Positions 9,163 through 17,749 are shown, counted from the stretch's first letter. The stretch: 64,000 nt of DNA from Sphingomonas cavernae (GCF_003590775.1 NZ_QYUM01000003.1:932501-996500), one strand, 5' to 3'. Numbers and translations are program-made. The notes: a model not told the origin generated them from the sequence alone.

Positions 9163-9238
9163 CCCGTTCGTGTCGAGCGAAGTCGAGACACGTCTGACGC
9201 TTGTGCTGACGTCCCTCGGCTACGCTCGGGATGAACGG
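9163..9238. repeat. Dispersed palindromic repeat, copy 1
   Basis: This element starts CCCGTTCGTGTCGAGCGAAG and ends CGGGATGAACGG. A second member of the same family lies at 55708-55781 in the opposite orientation, so the left arm here matches the complement of the right arm there. It fills the gap between moeB and dut. Such palindromes are common in sphingomonads. Confidence 0.8.
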
Positions 9239-9244
9239 TGTGCC

Positions 9245-9700
9245 TTACCCCTGGAGCGCGTGGACGCCCGTCGAGCCGAAGCCGCCCGCGCCGCGCGCGG
9301 TGTCGTCAAGTTCCTCGACCTCGGCGAAGACAGCGCGCTGGACCTTTGCGGGGACGAGCTGCGCGATGCGTTCGCCGCGGCGGACCTCGAAGGACTCGCT
9401 GCCGTGGTTGATCATGATCACCTTCATCTCGCCGCGATAATCCGCGTCGATCGTGCCGGGCGTATTGGGCATGCTGATCCCGTGCTTGAGCGCTAGCCCC
9501 GAGCGCGGGCGCACCTGCACCTCATAGCCCTCAGGGATAGCGATCGCGAAGCCGGTAGCCACAGCATGACGGCCGCCGGGGGCGAGCGTCACGTCCTCGG
9601 CCGAGACGATATCCATGCCCGCGGCATGTTCGGTGGCATAGTGGGGGAGGGGCAGGCCCTCGCCATGAGGCAGGCGCTTGAGCGCGATCGAGATGGTCAT
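9245..9700 (-). CDS. dut: Deoxyuridine 5'-triphosphate nucleotidohydrolase
   Basis: dUTPase hydrolyses dUTP to dUMP and pyrophosphate, keeping uracil out of DNA. The 151-residue protein contains the five trimeric dUTPase motifs in order: [42 protein letters not shown] and the C-terminal [11 protein letters not shown], which closes over the active site. The open frame continues upstream to 9796, but the ATG at 9700 gives the standard length. Its ATGA overlaps the stop of the upstream DoxX gene, indicating translational coupling. Confidence 0.97.
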   Translation of the reverse strand: MTISIALKRLPHGEGLPLPHYATEHAAGMDIVSAEDVTLAPGGRHAVATGFAIAIPEGYEVQVRPRSGLALKHGISMPNTPGTIDADYRGEMKVIMINHGSESFEVRRGERIAQLVPAKVQRAVFAEVEELDDTARGAGGFGSTGVHALQG

Positions 9701-10122
9701 TTTCGCCTTTCGAGAATCGTATCGAGGGCATAGCGGCCCGCGCCCTGAGTCGCAAAGAGCAAGCCAAGCCCGACGAGGACGATTGCGGGCCACCATTCGC
9801 GAAAGCTTTGGTTCCAGTGGACCATGACGACGGCGACGATGAAGTTGAAGGCGAGCAGCAGCCCGGCCCAGCGCGTGAACATCCCGAGGATCAGCGCGAT
9901 GCCGATCAGGAACTGCGCCCAGACCGAAAGCGGCGCCATGAATTCGGGCGCGGCGAAATTGTTGACCTTCAGGAAGCCGACGAACTCGGCCATGCGCCCG
10001 GCGCTGGCGATATTGTCCCAGACGCCGTAGATCAGGAAGCTGCCGGTGAGCCAGCGGAGCGCAAGGAGCGCGAGATCGGTGAAACGGGCAAGCGGAGTGA
10101 GCAGCAGCAGGTCACGGTTCAT
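9697..10122 (-). CDS. DoxX family membrane protein
   Basis: A 141-residue protein with four predicted membrane helices and the DoxX-type pattern ([41 protein letters not shown]). The family's biochemical role is poorly defined; members occur in respiratory and redox-stress contexts. The start at 10122 is preceded by GGGGGAAG and gives the usual length, whereas the longer frame to 10185 overlaps the coaBC end. It is coupled to dut by a four-base overlap. Confidence 0.8.
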   Translation of the reverse strand: MNRDLLLLTPLARFTDLALLALRWLTGSFLIYGVWDNIASAGRMAEFVGFLKVNNFAAPEFMAPLSVWAQFLIGIALILGMFTRWAGLLLAFNFIVAVVMVHWNQSFREWWPAIVLVGLGLLFATQGAGRYALDTILERRK

Positions 10123-10147
10123 CGGTCTTCCCCCTTTGTCGCGCCCG

Positions 10148-11368
10148 TCAATCCTCCTTGAGCGCAGCGGCGATGCGTTCGGCAATCCTCATAGCGACGA
10201 CGTCCTTGGGCTGGTCGTCCCAGCTCTCGACGCCGTTTCCGGTCACGATATGGACGCGGTTTCGGTCGCCTCCCATCACGTCACCCGAGACATCGTTGGC
10301 GATGATCCAGTCGGCGCCCTTGCGCGCACGCTTCGTCTCGGCATGCGCGAGCACGTCATTGGTCTCTGCGGCAAAGCCGACGAGCAGACGGGGGCGCTTG
10401 TCGGAGCGCGCGAGCGTGGCAAGGATGTCGGGATTTTCGGTGAGCGTCAGCGTCGGGGCGGTTTGATCCTCAGCCTTCTTGATCTTGGTTTCTGCCGCTG
10501 CCTCGGTGCGCCAGTCGGCGACCGCGGCGACCATCACCGCGGCATCGGCAGGAAGTGCGTTGTCGACGGCGGTCGCCATCTCGCGCGCCGTCTCAATATC
10601 GATCCGGTCTACGCCCGCCGGGGTGATGAGATCGACGGGGCCGGAGACGAGCGTCACGCGCCCGCCAAGCATCGCAAGCGCGCCCGCAATCGCAAAGCCC
10701 TGCTTTCCCGACGAGCGGTTGGCGATATAGCGCACGGGGTCGATCGGCTCATGCGTCGGGCCGGCGGTGACGAGGATATGGCGCCCGGCGAGCGGCAGCG
10801 ATGCTTTGGGCTTCGCTGGCGCGGTGAAGCCGCCGAAATGCGCGCGGATCGCTTCCATGATCGCCTCGGGCTCGGGAAGGCGGCCGGGGCCGAATTCGCC
10901 GCACGCCATCGGACCTTCGTCGGGATGGAGCACGATCACGCCGTCATCGCGCAGTCGCTTCACATTGCGCTGCGTGGCGGCATGCCCCCACATGCGCACG
11001 TTCATCGCGGGAACGGCCATCACGCGCTTGTCGGTCGCGAGCAACAGCGTCGCGGCAAGGCTGTCCGAAATGCCATTGGCCATCTTCGCCAGCAGATCGG
11101 CGGTGGCGGGGCAGACGATAACGAGATCGGCCTCGCGGCTAAGGCGGATATGCCCCATCTCGGCCTCGTTCTTGAGATCCCACAGGCTGGTGTGGACGGG
11201 TTGTTCGGAAAGCGCCGCAAGCGTCATCGGCGTGATGAACTGTGCGCCGCCATCGGTGAGCACGCAGCGCACCGACATGCCCGCCTTGCGGATCAGACGG
11301 ATGAGTTCGCACGACTTGTAGGCAGCTATGCCGCCGCCGACGATGAGGAGGATCCGTTTGCCTTGCAT
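10148..11368 (-). CDS. coaBC: Bifunctional phosphopantothenoylcysteine decarboxylase/phosphopantothenate-cysteine ligase
   Basis: CoaBC carries out two successive steps of coenzyme A synthesis. The N-terminal flavoprotein domain (ILLIVGGGIAAYKSCELIR, residues about 4-22) includes the substrate-binding PAMNVRMW motif near residue 125. The C-terminal ligase domain has the conserved ITAGPTHEPIDPVRYI-type block (here VTAGPTHEPIDPVRYI), NRSSGKQGFAIA, and the KIKK loop. At 406 residues it is full length. It is the first gene of a run with DoxX, dut and moeB on the minus strand. Confidence 0.96.
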   Translation of the reverse strand: MQGKRILLIVGGGIAAYKSCELIRLIRKAGMSVRCVLTDGGAQFITPMTLAALSEQPVHTSLWDLKNEAEMGHIRLSREADLVIVCPATADLLAKMANGISDSLAATLLLATDKRVMAVPAMNVRMWGHAATQRNVKRLRDDGVIVLHPDEGPMACGEFGPGRLPEPEAIMEAIRAHFGGFTAPAKPKASLPLAGRHILVTAGPTHEPIDPVRYIANRSSGKQGFAIAGALAMLGGRVTLVSGPVDLITPAGVDRIDIETAREMATAVDNALPADAAVMVAAVADWRTEAAAETKIKKAEDQTAPTLTLTENPDILATLARSDKRPRLLVGFAAETNDVLAHAETKRARKGADWIIANDVSGDVMGGDRNRVHIVTGNGVESWDDQPKDVVAMRIAERIAAALKED

Positions 11369-11371
11369 AGC

Positions 11372-11668
11372 TCAATAACCCGTCAACAGCATGTCCAGCG
11401 CGTTCATGATTTCACCATGTCGATCAGCCAGCGAGGTAACCGGCCTGTCCAGAATTTTCACGGGGACCGCCAAGGCAAGTTGCGTTACCATAACGACTTT
11501 CTCGCCATTTACATCGAATATCGGGTGAAGGCGCGTTGCCGCCTTGGCGCCCGAGGCGGGCAGCAGCGGCACCGTGAAGCGCGTGTCAAAATCGCCGAGG
11601 AGATCAGCCTGACAATCCAGCAGATAGCCAGAGCCGTCCGGCGCTGTGTAGACATCGAACCGCGCCAT
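11372..11668 (-). CDS. ccdB: CcdB-type toxin
   Basis: This 98-residue protein resembles CcdB, a toxin that poisons DNA gyrase. It starts MARFDVYTAPDGSGYLLDCQ and has the small beta-rich pattern of the family (TRFTVPLLPAS; LHPIFDVNGEKVVMVTQLALAV; C-terminal ALDMLLTGY). Its ATG overlaps the ccdA stop by one base in a TGATG arrangement, typical of toxin-antitoxin operons. It is chromosomal and sits between the essential coaBC and ubiB genes, suggesting it was inserted as a cassette. Confidence 0.9.
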   Translation of the reverse strand: MARFDVYTAPDGSGYLLDCQADLLGDFDTRFTVPLLPASGAKAATRLHPIFDVNGEKVVMVTQLALAVPVKILDRPVTSLADRHGEIMNALDMLLTGY

Positions 11669-11907
11669 CAGAACCGACGATAACGCGCGAGCGGCAGGCC
11701 GTGCTCTTCAACATAGCCGTTCCAATACTCGATCGCCTCGCGGTTCTCTTCCAGCCATTGATCTGCCCGAGTCTTCGCCACCTGTTCCTCCAGCCCGCGC
11801 TCGCAGGCTTGGGAAATGTTGACGTTGAGTCGTTTTGCTTCCTCGATCAGTTCAGCGCTGAGCGACACATTGGTTGCGCGCTTCTGTGCGGCATTCGTGC
11901 GGGCCAT
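11668..11907 (-). CDS. ccdA: CcdA-type antitoxin
   Basis: The 79-residue partner of CcdB. The N-terminal part (RATNVSLSAELIEEAKRLNV) matches a ribbon-helix-helix DNA-binding domain, and the C-terminal tail ENREAIEYWNGYVEEHGLPL is the toxin-binding segment seen in CcdA proteins. The frame extends upstream to 11931, but ATG 11907 (MARTNAAQK) gives the standard start. Two palindromes just upstream (11923-11945) are probable autoregulatory operators. Confidence 0.9.
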   Translation of the reverse strand: MARTNAAQKRATNVSLSAELIEEAKRLNVNISQACERGLEEQVAKTRADQWLEENREAIEYWNGYVEEHGLPLARYRRF

Positions 11908-11922
11908 GGTGTCCTCGTCAGT

Positions 11923-11945
11923 TATGCGCATAAGATATGCGCATA
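11923..11945. promoter_or_regulatory. Paired palindromic operators of ccdAB
   Basis: Two copies of the perfect 10-bp palindrome TATGCGCATA occupy 11923-11932 and 11936-11945, spaced 13 bases start to start. They lie 16-38 bases before the ccdA start. Ribbon-helix-helix antitoxins bind tandem palindromes of this kind, so autorepression by the CcdAB complex is likely. Confidence 0.7.
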
Positions 11946-11955
11946 GGCGTTTGGG

Positions 11956-13497
11956 TCAAGCCCAACCCGAAAGCGCCATCGCCGCGGCCGCGCCGGCCGC
12001 GGCCGCCAGCACGGCCACCACCGCGTAACGCCAGCCGCCGCCGATGCGGATCACCTCGATCTCCTTGAGCGGCGGGGAGGGAGGCGCGGCGCCCAGCGGC
12101 GGGAATTCGGCCTCGATGCGGCGGATCAGGTCGGGAAGCCGGCGCAGCGTCCGGAAATCGAGGATCAGCCGGTCGGCGATCGCGGCCTCGGGCCCAAGCT
12201 CGGTGCGCATCCATTCCTGAACGAAGGGCCCGGAGGTTTCCCACATGTTGATGTCGGGATCGAGCGAGTGCGCGACACCCTCCACCATCACCATCGTCTT
12301 CTGGAGGAGGAGCAGGTGCGGCTGGGTCTGCATGTCGAAATCGCGCGTGATCGCGAAGAGCCCGTCGAGCATCTGGCCGATAGAGACGTCTTTCACGGGA
12401 AGCCCGCGGATCGGCTCGCCGACTGCGCGCAGCGCGGTGGTGAACTCGTCGACATTGTGGTGCGGCGGGACATAGCCCGCCTCGAAATGGATCTCGGCGA
12501 CGCGGCGGTAATTCGCGGTCAGCAGGCCATAGAGGATTTCGGCAAGCCAGACGCGCGCCTGACGGTTGATCCGGCCCATGATGCCGAAATCGATCGCGCC
12601 GATATCGCCGTTGGAGAGAACGAACAGATTGCCCTGGTGGAGATCGGCATGGAAGAACCCTTCCGAGATCGCCTGGCGCAGAAAAGCGCGGACAAGACGC
12701 CCCGCTATCGCCTTGGGGTCGTGACCCGCAGCGATCAGGTCTTCGCGCTTCGAAAGCTTGATGCCGTCGAGCCATTCGAGCGTCATCACGCGCCGTGCGG
12801 TGCGCTGCCAGTCGATCGCGGGGACATGATAGCCCGGCTCGGCCTCCATCGCCTCGGCGAGTTCGGAGGCCGATGCAGCCTCGCGGCGCAGATCGAGCTC
12901 GCGCAGCGTCCACTGCCGGAAGGTCGCGATGACGAGGCGCGGGCGCAGCCGTGCGAGCTCGCCGCCGATCGCCTCGGCCTGCGCAGCCGCCCATTCATAG
13001 GTCTCAAGCGCCTCGGCGAATTCTTCCTCAATTCCCGGGCGCAGCACCTTCACCGCTACCGTATGTCCGTCGGTCGTGACCGCCTTGTGGACCTGCGCGA
13101 TCGAGGCTGCGCCAACGGGATCGGGATCGATGCTCTGGAACAGCGCCTCGATCGGCTTCCCCAGCGATTCCTCGATGCTCTGCCGGATCAGTTCGAAGGG
13201 GGCCGGGGGCAGTGCGTCCTGCAGACGCAGCAGGTCCATCGCCGCGTGCTCGCCGACCAGATCGGGGCGCGTCGCGAGCGACTGGCCGAGCTTGATCGCG
13301 GCAGGGCCGATTGCCTGAAAGGCCTCGGAATAATTGGGCTGTTTGGGGACGCGCGCGCCGAAACGCGCGAGCCGCATCAGCCGGCGCACGCGCGGCGGGG
13401 TCAGTGGATCGCGCTCGATCCCGCGCAGCGCGCCGTGACGTGCGAGCGTCCGTCCCCATTTGAGCAGGCGCCAGGTGTGGACGACGGGGTGGGTCAT
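11956..13497 (-). CDS. ubiB: UbiB, ABC1/ADCK-family protein for ubiquinone synthesis
   Basis: UbiB is an atypical kinase-like ATPase needed for ubiquinone biosynthesis, tethered to the inner membrane. The 513 residues contain the family-specific KxGQ-type motif in AAIKLGQSLATRPDLVGE, the ATP-binding VAVKVLRPGIEEEF block, and the catalytic loop GFFHADLHQGNLF followed by AIDFGIMGR. The last 23 residues (VVAVLAAAAGAAAAMALSG) form one hydrophobic helix, the usual membrane anchor. It follows ubiE on the same strand with a 148-base gap. Confidence 0.95.
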   Translation of the reverse strand: MTHPVVHTWRLLKWGRTLARHGALRGIERDPLTPPRVRRLMRLARFGARVPKQPNYSEAFQAIGPAAIKLGQSLATRPDLVGEHAAMDLLRLQDALPPAPFELIRQSIEESLGKPIEALFQSIDPDPVGAASIAQVHKAVTTDGHTVAVKVLRPGIEEEFAEALETYEWAAAQAEAIGGELARLRPRLVIATFRQWTLRELDLRREAASASELAEAMEAEPGYHVPAIDWQRTARRVMTLEWLDGIKLSKREDLIAAGHDPKAIAGRLVRAFLRQAISEGFFHADLHQGNLFVLSNGDIGAIDFGIMGRINRQARVWLAEILYGLLTANYRRVAEIHFEAGYVPPHHNVDEFTTALRAVGEPIRGLPVKDVSIGQMLDGLFAITRDFDMQTQPHLLLLQKTMVMVEGVAHSLDPDINMWETSGPFVQEWMRTELGPEAAIADRLILDFRTLRRLPDLIRRIEAEFPPLGAAPPSPPLKEIEVIRIGGGWRYAVVAVLAAAAGAAAAMALSGWA

Positions 13498-13550
13498 GCA
13501 GATGTACCCCGGCGAAGGAGTATCGGGTCGGATCGTCCCCCGGGCGATCC

Positions 13551-13573
13551 TTGAACATGCGGGGCATGTTCAA
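13551..13573. repeat. Small inverted repeat between ubiE and ubiB
   Basis: TTGAACATGC and GCATGTTCAA are exact complements separated by three bases (GGG). The hairpin lies in the 148-base gap between ubiE and ubiB, with no T-run. It could be a processing or attenuation structure or a repeat remnant. Confidence 0.5.
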
Positions 13574-13645
13574 CCCGATGCTGGTCCAGAGTTTCCCGTC
13601 GCGCTGGATCCCGGCCTTCGCTGGGATATGAAGCGCCAAGGCGCA

Positions 13646-14377
13646 TCATATCTTCCAGCCGCTATGGATGGCGACAAGGCCGCCGAGCAGCGGCTCGACG
13701 CGTGTCTGGACGAAACCGGCCTGGCCGATCATGCGTTCAAAGCCTGGCATATCCGGAAAACGGCGGATCGATTCGATCAGGTAACGATAGCTGTCCTCGT
13801 CCTTCGCCAGCACCTTGCCGAGCTTTGGTACAAGCTTGTGCGAATAGCTGTCGTAGACCTCGGCGAAGCCCGGCCAGAGCGTGGTCGAGAATTCGAGGCA
13901 GAAGAAGCGACCGCCGCGCTTGAGCACGCGGTGCGCCTCGCCCAGCGCCTGTTGTATATGCGTCACGTTCCGGATGCCGAAGGCGATCGTGTAGGCGTCG
14001 AAGCTCGAGCTCGGAAAGGTCAGCGTTTCCGCATTTTGTTCGGACCAGATGAGTCCTTCAAGCTTGCGCTTCTGCGCGCGCTCCATCCCGACCGTGAGCA
14101 TTTCGGGATTGATGTCGGAGACCGTGATCTGCGCGCCCGAGGGGTGCATGCGAAAGGCGATGTCCCCGGTCCCGCCCGCCATGTCGAGGATTGCCTCCCC
14201 GGCACGCGGCTTCACCCGGCGGACAAACCGGTCCTTCCACAGACGGTGCATGCCCCCCGACATCGCGTCGTTCATCAGGTCGTAGCTTTTGGCGACATTG
14301 GAAAAGACCGCGCGGACGCGGCTGGCCTTTTCGCTGGCGTCGACATTCTCATAGCCGAAGGAAACGGTCTCGCTCAT
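13646..14377 (-). CDS. ubiE: Ubiquinone/menaquinone C-methyltransferase UbiE
   Basis: UbiE performs the C-methylation of the quinone ring using S-adenosylmethionine. The 243-residue protein has the family N-terminus (TVSFGYENVDASEKASRV), the SAM-binding loop ILDMAGGTGDIAFRM, and the family patterns YDLMNDAMSGGMHRLWKD and AFGIRNVTHIQQALGEAHRV. The gene is followed by ubiB, as in many proteobacteria, so both steps of quinone synthesis are encoded together. It is divergent from mutM. Confidence 0.96.
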   Translation of the reverse strand: MSETVSFGYENVDASEKASRVRAVFSNVAKSYDLMNDAMSGGMHRLWKDRFVRRVKPRAGEAILDMAGGTGDIAFRMHPSGAQITVSDINPEMLTVGMERAQKRKLEGLIWSEQNAETLTFPSSSFDAYTIAFGIRNVTHIQQALGEAHRVLKRGGRFFCLEFSTTLWPGFAEVYDSYSHKLVPKLGKVLAKDEDSYRYLIESIRRFPDMPGFERMIGQAGFVQTRVEPLLGGLVAIHSGWKI

Positions 14378-14422
14378 GGGCGCTTCCTGTAGCCAAGGCT
14401 TGTTGCGGGGGCAAACGCTGAC

Positions 14423-14508
14423 TGGACTGATTTTCGTATGAAAACCAGTCCAGACCCCTCTTGCGCGATTTCCAAGCCGCCGGGTGGTTCCAACCCGCTC
14501 GAAATCGC
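14423..14508. repeat. Two adjacent inverted repeats upstream of mutM
   Basis: The first hairpin (14423-14452) pairs TGGACTGATTTTC with GAAAACCAGTCCA. The second (14465-14508) pairs GCGATTTC with GAAATCGC around an internal CGGGTGGTTCCAACCCG hairpin. They fill the spacer between the divergent ubiE and mutM genes and look like repetitive palindromes rather than terminators. Confidence 0.65.
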
Positions 14509-14522
14509 TCTAGCTGTTTCTT

Positions 14523-15338
14523 ATGCCAGAATTGCCAGAAGTCGAAACCACCGTCCGCGGCCTCGCAACCGTCCTGCAGGATCAACTGCTTTCATCGGTG
14601 GAGCCACGCCGCGCCGATCTGCGTCGCGCCATTCCCGTCGATCTGCGTCAGCGGCTCACGGGCGCGCGGGTCACCGGGCTTTCGCGCCGCGCCAAATACG
14701 GGCTGATCGATACCGATCGGGGCGACACGCTTGTCTTTCATCTTGGCATGTCGGGGCGCTGGCGCGTCGATCCCGAGGATATCGGCGTCCATGACCATCT
14801 GGTGATCGAGACCGGAGCGGGGCGGCGCATTGCGCTCAACGACCCGCGACGATTCGGATCGCTCGACCTTGTCGAGTCGGCGGCGCTCGAAGATTTCGCG
14901 CCCTTCGCCGCACTGGGCCCCGAGCCTTTGGGCGCGGATTTCGACGGGGCGCATCTGGTGCGCGTCTTCAAGGGCCGCGTTGCGCCAATAAAGGCGCTGC
15001 TGCTCGACCAGCGGACCGTGGCGGGGCTTGGTAATATCTATGTGTGCGAGGCGCTCCACATGGCGGGAATCGCGCCGACGCGTGCGGCGGGACAGGTCGC
15101 ACGCAAGCGGCTCGATTCGTTGGTGATCGCGATCAAGGACGTGCTTGCCGCCGCGATCGAGGCGGGGGGATCGACACTCAGGGACTATGCGCGACCCGAC
15201 GGCGAACTCGGCTATTTCTTCAAGCAATGGCGCGTTTATGGGCGAGAAGGGCAGGGTTGCCCGGGGTGCGGTGCTTCGGTACAGCGCCGCGTCGACAGCG
15301 GCCGATCGACCTTTTACTGCGGAAAATGCCAACGGTAG
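14523..15338 (+). CDS. mutM: Formamidopyrimidine-DNA glycosylase
   Basis: MutM (Fpg) removes 8-oxoguanine and ring-opened purines, then cleaves the strand by beta,delta-elimination. The 271-residue protein begins MPELPEVETTVRGL, where Pro2 is the catalytic nucleophile and Glu3 a catalytic acid once Met1 is removed. The beta-lyase-region lysine lies in RRAKYGLI. The C-terminal zinc finger is complete: CPGCGASVQRRVDSGRSTFYC followed by GKCQR. The helix-two-turn-helix motif contains TVAGLGNIYVCEAL. Confidence 0.97.
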   Translation: MPELPEVETTVRGLATVLQDQLLSSVEPRRADLRRAIPVDLRQRLTGARVTGLSRRAKYGLIDTDRGDTLVFHLGMSGRWRVDPEDIGVHDHLVIETGAGRRIALNDPRRFGSLDLVESAALEDFAPFAALGPEPLGADFDGAHLVRVFKGRVAPIKALLLDQRTVAGLGNIYVCEALHMAGIAPTRAAGQVARKRLDSLVIAIKDVLAAAIEAGGSTLRDYARPDGELGYFFKQWRVYGREGQGCPGCGASVQRRVDSGRSTFYCGKCQR

Positions 15339-15460
15339 AGCCTGGTCGGTGGAGATTGAAGCGCATGGCGCTTCAATCGAGAACGTGAATCAGGCTCTAT
15401 TCAATAGTTGGGACCTCGATTCACGTTTCAGGCTCATTTTAGCCTGAAACGATCGAGGTC
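15336..15460. repeat. Nested palindromes between mutM and rpsT
   Basis: TAGAGCCTG (overlapping the mutM stop codon) pairs with CAGGCTCTA at 15391, enclosing a GATTGAAGCGC/GCGCTTCAATC hairpin. A second stem pairs GACCTCGAT (15412) with ATCGAGGTC (15452), enclosing CGTTTCAGGCT/AGCCTGAAACG. One of these could act as the mutM terminator; the shape is that of a mosaic intergenic repeat. Confidence 0.65.
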
Positions 15461-15557
15461 CGCTGGTTGACGATCGGACGAACCAACGTTATTGGGGCCG
15501 CTTTCCGGGCGCGGACGACTCCGCGCCTTGTTCATTTTCGCAAACGAGGCATTGACG

Positions 15558-15821
15558 ATGGCGAATACGCCGCAGGCAAAAAAGCGCATTCGGCGGAACA
15601 CCCGTCGCGCCGAGATCAACGGCAACCGTATCGGCCGCATCCGCACCTTCGTGAAGAAGGTCGAAGCTGCGCTGCTCGCGGGCAACAAGGACGAAGCCAA
15701 GGCCGCTCTCGCCGGCGTTCAGCCCGAACTGGCTCGCGGTGTCTCCAAGGGCGTCCTTCACAAGAATACCGCCTCGCGCAAGTTCTCGCGCCTCACGAAG
15801 CGGGTCGCAGCCCTCGGCTGA
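15558..15821 (+). CDS. rpsT: 30S ribosomal protein S20
   Basis: S20 binds 16S rRNA early in assembly of the small subunit. The 87-residue, lysine/arginine-rich protein begins [19 protein letters not shown] and ends [12 protein letters not shown], the typical alphaproteobacterial form. The ATG at 15558 is preceded by AACGAGGCATTGACG and gives the expected length. It sits between mutM and dnaA, and a strong terminator follows at 15847. Confidence 0.97.
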   Translation: MANTPQAKKRIRRNTRRAEINGNRIGRIRTFVKKVEAALLAGNKDEAKAALAGVQPELARGVSKGVLHKNTASRKFSRLTKRVAALG

Positions 15822-15846
15822 TTGACCCATTTCGGGAACGAGCTGC

Positions 15847-15889
15847 AATGCCCGCCGACGCAAAGCGTCTGGCGGGCATTTCATTTTTG
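15847..15889 (+). terminator. Rho-independent terminator of rpsT
   Basis: AATGCCCGCC plus GACGC pairs with GCGTC plus GGCGGGCATT around an AAA loop with one mismatched base, followed by TCATTTTTGT. The stem is about 15 bp and GC-rich, ending in a T-rich run, 26 bases after the rpsT stop. Confidence 0.85.
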
Positions 15890-16230
15890 TTACGCTTACG
15901 TGTCACAACCCAAGCTTAGTCCACGATTCGCGCTTTCGACTAATTGCGCGCCTGTCTGTAACCAGTAGAAAATCCTCATAATTTCAGGGGATTTGGGCAA
16001 TCGCACGGGATTCCTGAGTCAAGCTGGTTTATTTCAATATTTTGACATGAGCGGCCTTGATCGCGCTCCGATTCCGTCCGTAAAACTCCTCTTCCCGGTG
16101 AGTCGAATCGCTTGCCGAAGCAGCAGATTTCAGTAGCTTTTCGTGTCGGAACAATGAGTTGCGGCCAGGATATAGTGTTGCGTGCAAAAAGGGGCGCTCC
16201 AACAGGGGCGTGTGGGGCAAGGGGCGAGGC
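15890..16230 (+). promoter_or_regulatory. dnaA upstream region, no gene seen
   Basis: This 341-base stretch is more AT-rich than its neighbours and holds no plausible gene on either strand. It must carry the dnaA promoter. I looked for TTATCCACA-type DnaA boxes and saw none with a good match, so there is no support for placing the replication origin here. Confidence 0.5.
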
Positions 16231-16239
16231 GTGTACCTG

Positions 16240-17631
16240 ATGGCGGATTCCGAAAGGCTGGGCAGTGCGGTTGAGGCGAATCAGGGAACGCTGATCGACG
16301 CCTGGACTGCCGTTCGCGCCGGCCTGCGCCGCGATTGCGGCGCAAGGACCTTCGATCACTGGCTGAAGCCGATCCGGCTCGGTAAATACCGCGTCGAGGA
16401 CCGCACGGTCGAGATGGTGCTGCCGTCGCCATTCATGGCACGCTGGGTCGAATCGCACTTTGCCGAGCGGCTCGCGCTCGCCTGGCGCACGCATGCCCCT
16501 GAAATCCGTGCGGTCGAGATCATCGCCAACGACAATATCGACGGTGCCGCGGTCTATTCGGCGGAGATCGAAGCCAAGGACGCGCCGCTTCCCGTCGAGG
16601 AGGTGCTGTCGTCGGAGACAAGCACGCTCGATCCGCGCTTCACCTTCGACACCTTTGTGACGGGCGAGGCCAACGCGCTAGCCTGCAATGCGGCGCGCGT
16701 GCTTGCCGAGGGCGGCGTGGCATTCAACCCGCTGTTCATCCACGGCGCGACGGGGCAGGGCAAGACGCACCTGCTGCACGCGATCGGCCATGGTTTTGCC
16801 GCGCGCAATCCTGGCTCCACGGTGCTCTACATGTCCGCCGAGAAGTTCATGGTGGAGTTCGTTTCCGCAATGCGCGCGCGCGATACGCTGGGCTTCAAGG
16901 CGCGGCTGCGTTCGGCTGACCTGCTGATGATCGACGACGTCCAGTTCATCGCGGGCAAGGGTTCGACGCAGGAAGAGTTCCTTCACACCGTCAACGAGAT
17001 CATGGCCACGGGCCGCAAGCTCGTGATCGGCGCGGACCGCAGCCCGCAGGCGCTTGAAGGCGTCGAGGGGCGCATATTGTCGCGTCTCGCAATGGGGCTG
17101 GTGGCCGATATCCGGCCTGCAGACTACGCGCTTCGCCTGGAAATTCTGCGCCGCAAGGCCGCGGGCCACCCCGGCATCCCCGAAGAGGTCGTGCTGTTCC
17201 TCGCGCAGCGCATCGCGAGCAACATTCGCGAGCTCGAGGGCGCACTCAACCGCGTGGTTGCTTATTCGCTGCTCAATGCGCGGCCGATCGACCTCGATTT
17301 CGTGCAGGAAGTGCTCGCCGACGTTCTCCAGGCGAGCCAGCGCCGCGTGACGATCGACGAGATCCAGCGCCGCGTCTGCCAGCATTTCGACATCCGCCAG
17401 AACGACATGGTTTCGGCCCGCCGCGCGCGCGCGATCGCCCGCCCGCGCCAGATCGCTATGTACCTCGCCAAGCGCATGACGCCGCGTTCGCTGCCCGAGA
17501 TCGGGCGCAAATTCGGCGGGCGCGACCATACCACCGTGATCCACGCCGTTCGCCAGATCGAGAAGCTTCGCGCGAGCGACGCCGAGATGGACAACGACAT
17601 CCGCACGCTGATCCGCACGCTCGAGGGCTGA
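16240..17631 (+). CDS. dnaA: Chromosomal replication initiator protein DnaA
   Basis: DnaA binds and melts the origin and recruits the helicase. The roughly 463-residue protein has domain I (TFDHWLKPIRLGKYRVEDR), a linker, and the AAA+ domain with Walker A GATGQGKTHLLHAIG near residue 169 and Walker B LLMIDDVQFIAGKG. The sensor region RLAMGLVADIRPADY and the C-terminal DNA-binding domain with the signature GRDHTTVIHAVRQIEKL are intact. The frame is open from 16159. ATG 16240 (MADSERLGS) is chosen; GTG 16231, just after AAGGGGCGAGGC, is an equally possible start. Confidence 0.96.
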   Translation: MADSERLGSAVEANQGTLIDAWTAVRAGLRRDCGARTFDHWLKPIRLGKYRVEDRTVEMVLPSPFMARWVESHFAERLALAWRTHAPEIRAVEIIANDNIDGAAVYSAEIEAKDAPLPVEEVLSSETSTLDPRFTFDTFVTGEANALACNAARVLAEGGVAFNPLFIHGATGQGKTHLLHAIGHGFAARNPGSTVLYMSAEKFMVEFVSAMRARDTLGFKARLRSADLLMIDDVQFIAGKGSTQEEFLHTVNEIMATGRKLVIGADRSPQALEGVEGRILSRLAMGLVADIRPADYALRLEILRRKAAGHPGIPEEVVLFLAQRIASNIRELEGALNRVVAYSLLNARPIDLDFVQEVLADVLQASQRRVTIDEIQRRVCQHFDIRQNDMVSARRARAIARPRQIAMYLAKRMTPRSLPEIGRKFGGRDHTTVIHAVRQIEKLRASDAEMDNDIRTLIRTLEG

Positions 17632-17749
17632 GCGCGCCCCACAATCGATAGAGCGCGCCAGCGGGTGCGCCGGCGTCGGTTGATGCAGCCACTTTTGCCC
17701 ACCCGAATCTTCACGTACTTGATCCCATTCACTGAGTTGGGGGGCGGGA

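Noticed and set aside
15890-16230. Chromosomal origin upstream of dnaA
   Set aside because: No DnaA-box cluster seen; in alphaproteobacteria the origin is often elsewhere.
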